A stretch of DNA of 63,493 nt, taken from contig DASSEX010000001.1 of the NCBI GenBank assembly GCA_035695045.1, positions 1 to 63,493 on the forward strand. The letters run 5' to 3'. The stretch's first letter is position 1, and each line of letters starts with the position of its first letter. The notes below the pieces were generated by a model. That model did no database searches. It saw nothing but the letters and a program-made list of their open reading frames with translations, and had not been told where the DNA came from. The stretch comes from DASSKP01 sp035695045 (GTDB lineage: Bacteria > Actinomycetota > Actinomycetes > JAFAQI01). Of the stretch, positions 43,335-52,877 are shown piece after piece. The position numbers were made by a program, and so were the translations under genes.

Positions 43335-44435
43335 TCATGCCACGCGGAACCGTTCTGCGTCCGCTGTCTTGAAGACCAGCCCGTGGCCGGGGCGCTCGCG
43401 ATCGGGCCGCAGGACGCCACCGGCCTCCGGAGCGAGGACGCCGTCGAAGAGCATCGACTCGATCCGGTTGTGGTCATGGAAGTACTCGAGGTGGCGGAGT
43501 CGACGTACCGCGGCGCAGGCGTGCGCTGACAGCTGCGGCGCGCAGTGTGCCGAGAGGTCGACCTGGTGCGCCTCGCAGGAGGCGGCAGCGTCGAGGAAGC
43601 CGGTGATGCCGAGGCATCGCGTGACGTCGACCTGCATGCAGTCGACGGCCTGGGCGTCGAGCATCGCCTCGGCGATCCAGGGCGTCCAGGCGTACTCCCC
43701 TGCCGTGATCTCGATGCCGCCGGGCGCCCGGTCGCGAACCCGTCGCAGACCTGCGAGGTCGTCGGAGCTGACCGGCTCCTCGAACCAGCGCACGCCGTAG
43801 TCGTGCCGGTAGACGCGGGCCCAGTCGACCGCGTCGCGCACGCCGAACGCGCCGTTCGCATCGACGAAGAGCTCGGTGTCGTCCCCGACCGCCTTCCGCG
43901 CGACGCGCAGCCTGTCGTGGTCGCGTTGCGGGTCGCGACCGACCTTGAGCTTCACGCGGGGAATCCCCTGCGCGGCCCAGCCGCCGAGCTGGTCGGCGAG
44001 CCGGGTGTCGTCGTAGGAGGTGAATCCGCCGCTGCCGTAGACGGGCACGACCTCGTGGGCGGCGTCGAGCGCGACGACCAGCGGCACGCCGAGGAGACGC
44101 GCCTTGAGATCCCAGAGAGCGCTGTCGACAGCGCTGATCGCCATCGCGACGAGCCCGGTCGCGCCGATGTTGCGCACCTCGTGCACCATCGCCGCCCATG
44201 CGGCCCGCACGTCGAGAGCGTCCCGCCCGCGGACGCCGCCGGCGAGCTTGCCGGTAACGACGTGGGCCGCGGCCGCGTGCGCATAGGTGTAGCCCAGGCC
44301 GGTCTGCCCACCGGCGTCGACTTCGACGACGACGAGCACGGTCGAGTCCCACTCGAGCGTGCCGTCGCTCTCCGGCGCGTCGGTCGGGATCTCGTACGCC
44401 GCCGCGCGCACGTCTTCGATCGGCGGCGGTGTCAT
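43335..44435 (-). CDS. Enolase-superfamily (mandelate racemase/MLE-type) dehydratase or cycloisomerase
   Basis: 366 residues. Catalytic set visible: KLK (162-164), D192 in VDANGAFG, E219/E220 in WFEEP, E247 in EITAGEYAW, D270 in MQVDVTRC and H297 in SAHCAPQ. This KxK plus Asp-His set fits the mandelate-racemase group, many of which dehydrate sugar acids. The substrate is open. ATG 44435 is used; 44462 would put a palindrome inside the gene. It is divergent from the SDR gene. Confidence 0.82.
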   Translation of the reverse strand: MTPPPIEDVRAAAYEIPTDAPESDGTLEWDSTVLVVVEVDAGGQTGLGYTYAHAAAAHVVTGKLAGGVRGRDALDVRAAWAAMVHEVRNIGATGLVAMAISAVDSALWDLKARLLGVPLVVALDAAHEVVPVYGSGGFTSYDDTRLADQLGGWAAQGIPRVKLKVGRDPQRDHDRLRVARKAVGDDTELFVDANGAFGVRDAVDWARVYRHDYGVRWFEEPVSSDDLAGLRRVRDRAPGGIEITAGEYAWTPWIAEAMLDAQAVDCMQVDVTRCLGITGFLDAAASCEAHQVDLSAHCAPQLSAHACAAVRRLRHLEYFHDHNRIESMLFDGVLAPEAGGVLRPDRERPGHGLVFKTADAERFRVA

Positions 44436-44445
44436 GACTGGCTCA

Positions 44446-44475
44446 TACCCGGGTATATGCATCGCAATACGATGC
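44446..44475. promoter_or_regulatory. Two adjacent palindromes between divergent metabolic genes
   Basis: ATACCCGGGTAT (44446-44457) and GCATCGcaataCGATGC (44459-44475) lie back to back. The second overlaps a -10-like TACGAT (44468-44473) for the SDR gene. They look like operator sites for one or two repressors; no regulator gene is adjacent. Confidence 0.5.
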
Positions 44476-44509
44476 GTTCGTTCGAAATGTCTGTGGGTAT
44501 GGAGAGCAC

Positions 44510-45505
44510 ATGACCCAGCGCAAGGTTGCAGTGGTGACAGGTGGATCCGCCGGCGTCGGACGGGCAGTTGTCCGCGAGTTGGCCGAGCATGGCTACGACG
44601 TGGCGGTGCTCGCTCGCGGCGAGGCCGGCGTCGACGGCGCGGTTCACGACGTGGAACGGGCCGGCGGGCGCGGACTCGGCATCCCGACCGACGTGGCCGA
44701 TCTCCAGCAGGTCGAGGCCGCCGCACGCAAGGTCGAGGCCGATCTCGGCGAGATCGACGTCTGGGTCAACGTCGCGTTCGTCGGGGCCCTGAAGTACTTC
44801 TGGGACACCGACGACGAGACCTACCGCCGCATCACCGACGTCACGTACTTCGGCCAGGTCAACGGCACCCGCGTGGCCCTGTCCTACATGCGCCCGCGCA
44901 ACCGCGGAGTGATCGTGCAGGTCGGCTCCGCGCTCGCGTTCCGCGGCATCCCGTTGCAGTCGGCGTACTGCGGGGCGAAGCACGCCATCAAGGGCTTCAC
45001 CGAGTCGGTCGTCACCGAGCTCAAGGCGGAGAAGAGCAAGGTCCGCGTCTGTCAGGTTCACCTGCCCGGCGTCAACACCGTGCAGTTCGACTGGAACGAC
45101 AACGAGTTCGACAAGCACCCGATGCCGGTGCCGCCGATCTTCCAGCCCGAGCTGCCGGCACGCGCCGTGCGCTTCGTCGCCGAGCACCCCCGCCGCACGA
45201 TGTGGGTCGGCGCGTCGACGGCGTACACGATCCTCGGCAACCGGGTCGCGCCGTGGTTCCTGGACTGGTACCTCGGCCGCACCGGCGTGAAGGGCCAGCT
45301 CTCCGACCAGCGGGGGCCGACCTACGGGTCCAACGTCTTCGAGCCCAAGGACGCGGCCGAGGACCGGGGCGCGCACGGCATGTTCGACGACAAGGCGCAC
45401 GACAGCGACCCGTGGTCGTGGACGTCGATGCACCGGGCGGCGTTCGGTGCCGGTGCCGTCGTCACGGCAGCAGCCGCAGCTGCCCGCCTGGCCCGTCGCC
45501 GCTGA
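44510..45505 (+). CDS. Short-chain dehydrogenase/reductase with C-terminal extension
   Basis: 331 residues. Rossmann motif TGGSAGVG (about 10-17), VNVAFVG, catalytic Ser near 141 and SAYCGAKHAI with Tyr and Lys near 157-161. About 90 residues follow the SDR core (HPRRTMWVGASTAYTI, then WTSMHRAAFGAGAVVTAAAA), ending in a hydrophobic stretch and RRR, so it may be membrane-associated. Substrate unknown. GGAGAG precedes the ATG. It is divergent from the enolase gene and may share its control. Confidence 0.82.
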   Translation: MTQRKVAVVTGGSAGVGRAVVRELAEHGYDVAVLARGEAGVDGAVHDVERAGGRGLGIPTDVADLQQVEAAARKVEADLGEIDVWVNVAFVGALKYFWDTDDETYRRITDVTYFGQVNGTRVALSYMRPRNRGVIVQVGSALAFRGIPLQSAYCGAKHAIKGFTESVVTELKAEKSKVRVCQVHLPGVNTVQFDWNDNEFDKHPMPVPPIFQPELPARAVRFVAEHPRRTMWVGASTAYTILGNRVAPWFLDWYLGRTGVKGQLSDQRGPTYGSNVFEPKDAAEDRGAHGMFDDKAHDSDPWSWTSMHRAAFGAGAVVTAAAAAARLARRR

Positions 45506-45509
45506 GCCA

Positions 45510-45520
45510 TAAAGTGAGAC
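45510..45520 (+). promoter_or_regulatory. Leaderless promoter of the DinB gene
   Basis: TAAAGT (45510-45515), five bases, then GTG, in the 15 bases after the SDR stop. Confidence 0.4.
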
Positions 45521-46261
45521 GTGGCATACGACAAGGGCCCACAGCTCCCAGGTAGCCGCGTCGAGGACGCCGACTTCTCCAACGCTCGACTCCACGCGCC
45601 CAACTTCGAAGGCGCGAAGGTCACCGACGCCGTGCTCTACGGCGCCGACATCTCCGGTGACATCGAGGGGCTGACCCTCAATGGCGTCGACGTCGCGCCG
45701 TTGGTGACCGCGGAGCTCGACCGGCGGTTCCCGGAGCGGACGAGGCTGCGTGCCACGCAGCCTGCCGAGCTCGCGGACGCCTGGACGATGATCGAGGACA
45801 TCTGGCAGGCGACGCTGCAACGTGCCCGCGCGCTTCCGGAAGACGCACTCGTGACGAGGGTCGACGACGAGTGGAGCTTCGTCGAGACACTCCGCCATCT
45901 CGTCATGGCGACCGACTGCTGGCTAAGACGGATGATCCATGGTCTCGACCGGCCCTACCACCCATGGGGGCTGGCCGGCTCCTGGCTGACCGATCCCCGC
46001 GCCCTGGGTCTCGACCCCGACGCGTCCCCGTCGATCGACGAGGTGCTGGAGGTACGCCGCGAGCGCATGGACGAAGTGAGGGCGACGATCACCGCGCTCA
46101 CCGCTGAAGAGCTCGCGCGAGAGTGCACGCCTCCGCCGACGCCCGGCCATCCGAACAGTCCGCACACCGTGTTGCGGTGCCTTCACGTCATCCTCAACGA
46201 GGAGTGGGAGCACCACCAGTACGCCGTCCGCGACCTCTCAACCCTCGAGGGCGAGAGTTGA
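45521..46261 (+). CDS. Pentapeptide-repeat and DinB-like protein
   Basis: 246 residues: about 50 N-terminal residues of pentapeptide-type repeats (DADFSNARLHAPNFEGAKV, AVLYGADISG), then a DinB-like four-helix bundle (about 75-235) with WSFVETLRHLVMATD and HVILNEEWEHHQYAVRD, whose His residues suit a DinB metal triad. Likely an actinobacterial DinB-family enzyme or thiol-related protein, not the DNA polymerase. The stop codon lies in the left arm of the palindrome at 46257. Confidence 0.75.
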   Translation: MAYDKGPQLPGSRVEDADFSNARLHAPNFEGAKVTDAVLYGADISGDIEGLTLNGVDVAPLVTAELDRRFPERTRLRATQPAELADAWTMIEDIWQATLQRARALPEDALVTRVDDEWSFVETLRHLVMATDCWLRRMIHGLDRPYHPWGLAGSWLTDPRALGLDPDASPSIDEVLEVRRERMDEVRATITALTAEELARECTPPPTPGHPNSPHTVLRCLHVILNEEWEHHQYAVRDLSTLEGES

Positions 46262-46313
46262 GTGCGACGTAATCCCCCTAACTACGCCCCTGACAAGGGG
46301 GATTACGTCGCAA

Positions 46314-46318
<5 letters not shown>
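46257..46318. repeat. Palindromic repeat element, copy 1 (bidirectional terminator)
   Basis: GTTGAG plus TGCGACGTAATCCCCCT, a 17-base loop region, then AGGGGGATTACGTCGCA plus ATCAAC. The arms pair over 22 of 23 bases. Stop codons of both flanking convergent genes lie in the arms. Shares outer arms and a CCCCCTA core with 54515-54577. Confidence 0.6.
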
Positions 46319-47986
<1,668 letters not shown>

Positions 47987-47990
<4 letters not shown>

Positions 47991-48703
47991 TCGATGCCCT
48001 TGCTGCGCGCGATGCGCCGACGGGAACGCTCCGTGCGGTCGCCGATGTTGATGGGCTCGAGTGGCCGCTCGTCGGCCACCTCCCAGGGCTCGCGCGCATC
48101 CAGTCCGATGTTCTTGTAGCCGCGCGGGTACGCCGGCCCGCCGAAGCCGATCTCGTTCCACGCCCACGGATGGGAGTAGAAGGCGGCGCAGGCGTAGCGC
48201 GTCCACAGCGACCAGACGTGCTTCGCGGGCAGGCCGTGCCACTCCGCCTCGTCGCTCTCGAGGTCCTGGATGCGTTGCAGCAGCGCCGCCTGGGTGTCCC
48301 AGTCGAGCTCGTGGAAGCAAACACCACGGTGTTCGCGCGCGTCCTCGTCGAGCGCGGCGAACGTCTGCCGGAAGGCATCACCGTCCTCGGGCATGTCGTC
48401 GTACCGCCAGCCGTCGGTGATCCCCTCAGCGAGGCGGGCGTCGACCAGCTGCAGCACCGGCACGCGGGGCTCCTCTCGCTGGTCGAGCAGCTGGTCGAAC
48501 AGCGCGGCGCCGGCGGCCTGCTCGGCGGGGGTGAAGAACCGGATCGGCGGCGGCGGACCGAGCCGGGCGAGGACCACCCCCGCGGTCACCGCGTCCCAGG
48601 TGTCGATCTCGCCGAGTACGTCAAAACCCGGAAAGCGGCGGTTGGGCCCACCGCCGGGGACGGTGCCGCCGCTCTCGACCCCGACGCCGCGCCGGAAGAA
48701 CAC
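47987..48703 (-). CDS. Gluconate 2-dehydrogenase subunit 3-like protein
   Basis: 238 residues, DUF/G2DH subunit 3 type, with FFTPAEQAAGAALFDQLL, a helical middle and WNEIGFGGPAYPRGY near the end, which is typical of the small partner of GMC dehydrogenases. No clear signal peptide. Start is GTG, with GGGGGAG upstream. It lies three bases after a membrane-protein gene and overlaps the GMC gene by four. Confidence 0.82.
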
Positions 48704-48706
48704 CCG

Positions 48707-49162
48707 CTACTCCCCCTCGCGGCGCAGGATCGCCGCGAGCAGCCCCATTCCCCCGACCATCGTCACCAGCAGCGGCGCGAACAGCGGGGGCCCCATCTCG
48801 ATGTTGTAGCGCCACAGCTTCCATCCACCCGGCCGCTGGCTGACGCCGCGCGCGTGCAGCACGAACCCCTGGACCCCGTTGACGACGATCAAGGCAGAGA
48901 CGACCGGCAGGGCCGTCTTCGCGGCCGTCTTGCTGAACACACCGGCGATTCCCGCCGCGAGCCCGAACGGTCCCAGCGCTACGGGCAGCCACATGTTCTT
49001 GTTGCCGAAGCTCGCCCGGTCGTGCTCGAAGTAGATCTCGACCGAGGTCACGACGGCGCCGACGCCGGTGAGCGCGGAGAGCAGCCGCTCGAACCGGCCG
49101 GTGCGGATGTTGCGGACCAGCCGGTCGATGCCGACCAGGGCTTCGGCTTCGCTCTTGAGCAC
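48707..49162 (-). CDS. Four-helix membrane protein upstream of the GMC pair
   Basis: 151 residues with about three or four hydrophobic segments (LLSALTGVGAVVTSVEIYF, PVALGPFGLAAGIAGVF, ALPVVSALIVVNGVQGFVL, FAPLLVTMVGGMGLLAAIL). No family recognised. GTG has GAGGAGG upstream. Position suggests a membrane anchor or electron-accepting partner for the GMC pair. Confidence 0.65.
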   Translation of the reverse strand: MLKSEAEALVGIDRLVRNIRTGRFERLLSALTGVGAVVTSVEIYFEHDRASFGNKNMWLPVALGPFGLAAGIAGVFSKTAAKTALPVVSALIVVNGVQGFVLHARGVSQRPGGWKLWRYNIEMGPPLFAPLLVTMVGGMGLLAAILRREGE

Positions 49163-49236
49163 CCGGACCTCCTCGAGAGCAATCTATCGCGGCACGATGT
49201 GACAGCCTTCACCCGGTGGGCCGCCGACGGCTCAGG

Positions 49237-50190
49237 TCACCCGCCGGCGTCCCTCTGGGCGAGAGCGGCCAGATGGGCGTTGTATGCCTGCCAGCTCGAC
49301 TCCTCAACCGCCTCCCGGTCGAATCGGCGGTCCGTGCGCACCGCCTCGCGGTCGTCGGCCTTCGCCCACTGGACGAACAGGGCGGCCACGACCAACAGCC
49401 CCACGAGGTCACCCGCGGCCCACATCAGGCCACCGCCGATGTCCTGGTCGCGCAGCAACGAAGGCCCCCAGGGGCGCGCCAGCGCGCGGTAGTAGTCGCC
49501 GGCGATGACGAACTTCGCGGACATGATCGAGATGCCGAGCCACGCGTGGGCCGGCAGCGTGACGAAGAGAAGGAGCAACCGCATCGGGTGCGGCAGGCGC
49601 CCCGGCACCGGGTCGACGCCGATCAGCGGCCAGAAGAAGACGCAGCCGGCGAGCACGAAGTGCACGTGCAGCCACTCGTGCAGCAACGGGTGCTCCAGCG
49701 TCGCCTGGTAGAGCCCCGTGTAGTAGAGCGCGAACGGTGTCCCGAACAGCAAGGCGAAGCCGACCAGCGGGTTGATGACGATGGCAGCGACCCGGCTGCG
49801 CAGGACACTCACGAGCCGGCGCCGCGGACCGGCCGGCAGGGTCCGCAGGACGAGGGTGACCGGCGCGCCGAGCGCCAGGAAGATCGGCGAGACCATCGAC
49901 AACGTCATGTGCTGGACCATGTGGGCCCAGAACAGGGTGTCGTCGTAGGTGCCCGGCCACCAGGTCAGCGCGAGGGTGATCGTGCCCAGCCCGCCGAGGA
50001 CGAAGGAGATGTCGCGGCCCACCGACCAGTGGTCGCCACGCCTGCGCAGCCGGCTGCTGGCTGTGACATACGCCACACCGAGAATCACGACGGCGGCGAG
50101 CACGACGACGCTCGGTGTCCACGCGGAAAGCGCATGCACAGCGGTCAGGGGCGGCGGGCCGTCGTACCCGTGCAGAGGAAGTGCCGCCAC
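49237..50190 (-). CDS. ctaG: Cytochrome c oxidase assembly protein CtaG (caa3 type)
   Basis: 317 residues, about seven membrane helices, with WAHMVQHMTLSMVSPIFLALG and HEWLHVHFVLAGCVFFW, the histidine-rich loops of the caa3_CtaG family that help insert copper into oxidase. GTG is leaderless: TAACCT lies six bases upstream. It is divergent from ctaE, matching a role in oxidase assembly. Confidence 0.88.
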   Translation of the reverse strand: MAALPLHGYDGPPPLTAVHALSAWTPSVVVLAAVVILGVAYVTASSRLRRRGDHWSVGRDISFVLGGLGTITLALTWWPGTYDDTLFWAHMVQHMTLSMVSPIFLALGAPVTLVLRTLPAGPRRRLVSVLRSRVAAIVINPLVGFALLFGTPFALYYTGLYQATLEHPLLHEWLHVHFVLAGCVFFWPLIGVDPVPGRLPHPMRLLLLFVTLPAHAWLGISIMSAKFVIAGDYYRALARPWGPSLLRDQDIGGGLMWAAGDLVGLLVVAALFVQWAKADDREAVRTDRRFDREAVEESSWQAYNAHLAALAQRDAGG

Positions 50191-50202
50191 GAGCTCAGGT
50201 TA
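50191..50202 (-). promoter_or_regulatory. Leaderless promoter of ctaG
   Basis: TAACCT (50202-50197 on the minus strand), six bases, then GTG. Confidence 0.5.
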
Positions 50203-50240
50203 GCCGGGGGGTCGTGCCGCTCAGGTGGGGCGCAGCCTGC

Positions 50241-50253
50241 AAGAATGCCCGCC
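50241..50253 (+). promoter_or_regulatory. Leaderless promoter of ctaE-qcrCAB
   Basis: AAGAAT (50241-50246), seven bases, then GTG 50254. The weaker first base sets it apart from the other leaderless hexamers; an in-frame ATG at 50245 overlaps the hexamer itself. Confidence 0.45.
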
Positions 50254-50850
50254 GTGGCTTCCGCTACCGCCCTCGAGAAGGTCCCCTCTCACGGCTCCCT
50301 GACCCGTCCCAACGTCGTCAGTGTCGGCACGATCGTGTGGCTCTCCAGCGAGCTGATGTTCTTCGCCTCGCTGTTCGCCATGTACTTCACGATCCGCTCG
50401 ATCAACGAACCGGTGTGGCCGGCCAAGGGCGTCGTGCTCGACCTCAAGACCGCCGCACCGTTCACGATCGTCCTGATCCTGTCCTCGGTGACCTGCCAGC
50501 TCGGCGTCTTCGCCGCTGAGCGGGGAGACGTCGCCGGGTTCCGTTTCTGGTACATCGTCACGTTCTTCATGGGCGCGGTGTTCATCGGCGGCCAGTCCTT
50601 CGAGTACTTCGTGCACAACGACTTCTCGATGGCGAGCCACGGCTACGGGTCGGTCTACTACATAACGACCGGCTTCCACGGCCTGCACGTGCTCGGTGGC
50701 CTGGTCGCGTTCGTGTTCCTCCTGGTCCGCAGCACGTTCGGCCCGTTCACACCCGGTCAGGCGACTGCCGCGATCGTCGTGTCCTATTACTGGCACTTCG
50801 TCGACATCGTCTGGATCGGCCTGTTCACCGTCATCTACCTCATCCGCTAG
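50254..50850 (+). CDS. ctaE: Cytochrome c oxidase subunit III
   Basis: 198 residues, five membrane helices, with LSSELMFFASLFAMYF, ITTGFHGLHVLGG and SYYWHFVDIVWIGLFTVIYLI, the subunit III pattern. It supports proton pumping by the aa3 oxidase in the inner membrane. GTG 50254 is set by the -10 hexamer. It heads the ctaE-qcrC-qcrA-qcrB operon. Confidence 0.95.
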   Translation: MASATALEKVPSHGSLTRPNVVSVGTIVWLSSELMFFASLFAMYFTIRSINEPVWPAKGVVLDLKTAAPFTIVLILSSVTCQLGVFAAERGDVAGFRFWYIVTFFMGAVFIGGQSFEYFVHNDFSMASHGYGSVYYITTGFHGLHVLGGLVAFVFLLVRSTFGPFTPGQATAAIVVSYYWHFVDIVWIGLFTVIYLIR

Positions 50851-50859
50851 CGGGGATCC

Positions 50860-51654
50860 GTGGGAATCGCTTCGACTGTCGCCGGCCGCCTGGCCCGCCG
50901 GCGTCGCCAGCTCGCGAGCATGGCGTTCATCGCCGTCGCGCTCGGCACGGTCGGGACCTTGTACGCCGCCTTCGCCCCCACCGGCGAGGCGTCGACGAGT
51001 GCCGACCCGGCCGTTCAGCGCGGGCAGGCGCTCTACGCCCGCGGGTGTTCCAGCTGTCACGGCCTCAACGGCGAAGGTGGCCAGCGCGCGCCGAGCCTGA
51101 TCGGCGTCGGCGCCGCGTCGGTCGACTTTCAGGTCGGCACCGGCCGGATGCCGTTGCGTGAGCACGGCCCCGAGGCACCGCGGAAGCGGCCGTCGTACGA
51201 CGAGCAGCAGATCCTCGACCTCGCGGCCTACGTCGCGTCGCTCGGTGCGGGCCCGTCGATCCCGTCGTTCAGCTCGGCCGACTGGCAGAAGGCCGACACG
51301 GCCTACGGCGGCGCGCTGTTCCGCACCAACTGCGCGCAGTGCCACAACTTCGCCGGTTCGGGCGGCGCCCTGACCTTCGGCAAGTACGCACCGAGCCTGT
51401 CGAAGGCGACGCCGAAGCAGATCTACGAGGCGATGATCACCGGACCGGAGAACATGCCGGTGTTCGGTGACAAGGAGATCACGCCGGACCAGAAGCTCGC
51501 CATCATCAAGTACGTCCGGACGTTGAAGACGCAGGGCAACCCCGGCGGCTTCTCGCTCGGTCAGATCGGCCCGGTGCCAGAGACGATGGTCGGCTGGCTC
51601 GTCGGGATCGGACTTCTCGTCCTCGTCACGTTGTGGATCGGTGCCAGGGCATGA
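50860..51654 (+). CDS. qcrC: Menaquinol-cytochrome c reductase, dihaem cytochrome c subunit
   Basis: 264 residues: a basic N terminus and one helix, two haem c motifs CSSCH (63-67) and CAQCH (158-162), and a C-terminal helix (VGWLVGIGLLVLVTLWIGA). Two hemes in one polypeptide let the actinobacterial bcc complex pass electrons directly to the aa3 oxidase in a supercomplex. GTG start, 9 bases after ctaE. ATGA overlap with qcrA. Confidence 0.96.
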   Translation: MGIASTVAGRLARRRRQLASMAFIAVALGTVGTLYAAFAPTGEASTSADPAVQRGQALYARGCSSCHGLNGEGGQRAPSLIGVGAASVDFQVGTGRMPLREHGPEAPRKRPSYDEQQILDLAAYVASLGAGPSIPSFSSADWQKADTAYGGALFRTNCAQCHNFAGSGGALTFGKYAPSLSKATPKQIYEAMITGPENMPVFGDKEITPDQKLAIIKYVRTLKTQGNPGGFSLGQIGPVPETMVGWLVGIGLLVLVTLWIGARA

Positions 51655-52877
51655 GTGACAAAGAGAACGACGAGGCCCCGCGCACCGCGCACGAGGCGTC
51701 CGGCAGCGTCTTCGACCGGCTGAAGCACCCGACGACCACCGGCGGCGAGCCGCGTGAGCGTGGCCGCACGGCGTCTGCTCGCGACATCGAGGGCGAGGTG
51801 CTCGAGCGCGGCGGCATGGCGCCGGACGTTCCGGAGAAGGTGCGTCCCGCTCGCAAGGTCGGGCGTCGCCAGCCGCTGACCGAGAAGGCAGCAGCCGCAC
51901 AAGCCGCGGCGTACTCCGTCCCGAGCGACGAGGAAGGCACGCACGTCGTGCCCCCCGGGGCCTTCGGCGTCGACCACGACCCCGCACAGGTGGATCCGCG
52001 CGAGGAGCGGTTCGCCGAGGCGCAGGTGTCCGCGCTGTTCGCGCTCACGGCGGTCGGGGTGATCGTCACCTGCGTCGGCTACCTCGTCATCGACCCGCAC
52101 CGCGACCTCGGGCGTCTCATCAACTATGCGATCGGCGGCGGGCTCACGCTTGCGCTGCTCGCTCTCGGCGCCGGGTTCTGCCTCTGGGCCAAGAAGCTGC
52201 TGCCGCACGGCATGGCGGTGCAGCAGCGCGGACCGCACCACTCGCCCGAGGAGGAGCAGCTCGCCTCCGAGGAGACGTTCTTCGCCGGCGTGACCCAGAT
52301 GGGTCTCGGCAGCCGGAAGATGCTGCGCCGCAGCCTGCTCGGCGCAATGGCTCTGCTGCCGCTGCCGGCGGTGCTGCTCCTGCGCGACCTCGGCCCGCTC
52401 CCGGGCACCCGCCTGCGGCACACCGGATGGAAGAAGGGCTCGCGGCTCGTCGACGTCGAGACCAAGCTGCCGATCAAGCTCGGCGACATCGAGATCGGCG
52501 GCATCGCGACCGTCATGCCCGAGGGCTTCGGCAAGGTCGAGGACCACGCGCTGGCACCGACGATCCTCATCCGCTTCGCGCCGGGCGAGATCCGATCGAA
52601 GAAGGAAGCCGCGTGGGGCGCCAACGACCACGTGGCGTACTCGAAGATCTGCTCCCACGCCGGCTGCCCGATCAGCCTCTACGAACAGCAGACGCACCAC
52701 CTCCTGTGCCCCTGCCACCAGTCGACGTTCGACATGGCGGATGACGCCAACGTCATCTTCGGACCGGCTGCCCGCCGGCTTCCCCAGCTGAAGATCGACG
52801 TCGACGCCGACGGCTACTTCGTGGCGCAGGGCGACTACAGCCAACCCGTCGGTCCGAGCTTCTGGGAGCGTGGCTGA
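51651..52877 (+). CDS. qcrA: Menaquinol-cytochrome c reductase, Rieske subunit
   Basis: 408 residues: a long charged N-terminal region, three membrane helices (about 130-245), and a Rieske 2Fe-2S domain with CSHAGC (334-339) and CPCH (353-356), which holds the two Cys and two His ligands and a disulfide. Three helices are typical of actinobacterial QcrA, against one in mitochondria. It overlaps qcrC by four bases and qcrB by one. Confidence 0.96.
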   Translation: MSDKENDEAPRTAHEASGSVFDRLKHPTTTGGEPRERGRTASARDIEGEVLERGGMAPDVPEKVRPARKVGRRQPLTEKAAAAQAAAYSVPSDEEGTHVVPPGAFGVDHDPAQVDPREERFAEAQVSALFALTAVGVIVTCVGYLVIDPHRDLGRLINYAIGGGLTLALLALGAGFCLWAKKLLPHGMAVQQRGPHHSPEEEQLASEETFFAGVTQMGLGSRKMLRRSLLGAMALLPLPAVLLLRDLGPLPGTRLRHTGWKKGSRLVDVETKLPIKLGDIEIGGIATVMPEGFGKVEDHALAPTILIRFAPGEIRSKKEAAWGANDHVAYSKICSHAGCPISLYEQQTHHLLCPCHQSTFDMADDANVIFGPAARRLPQLKIDVDADGYFVAQGDYSQPVGPSFWERG

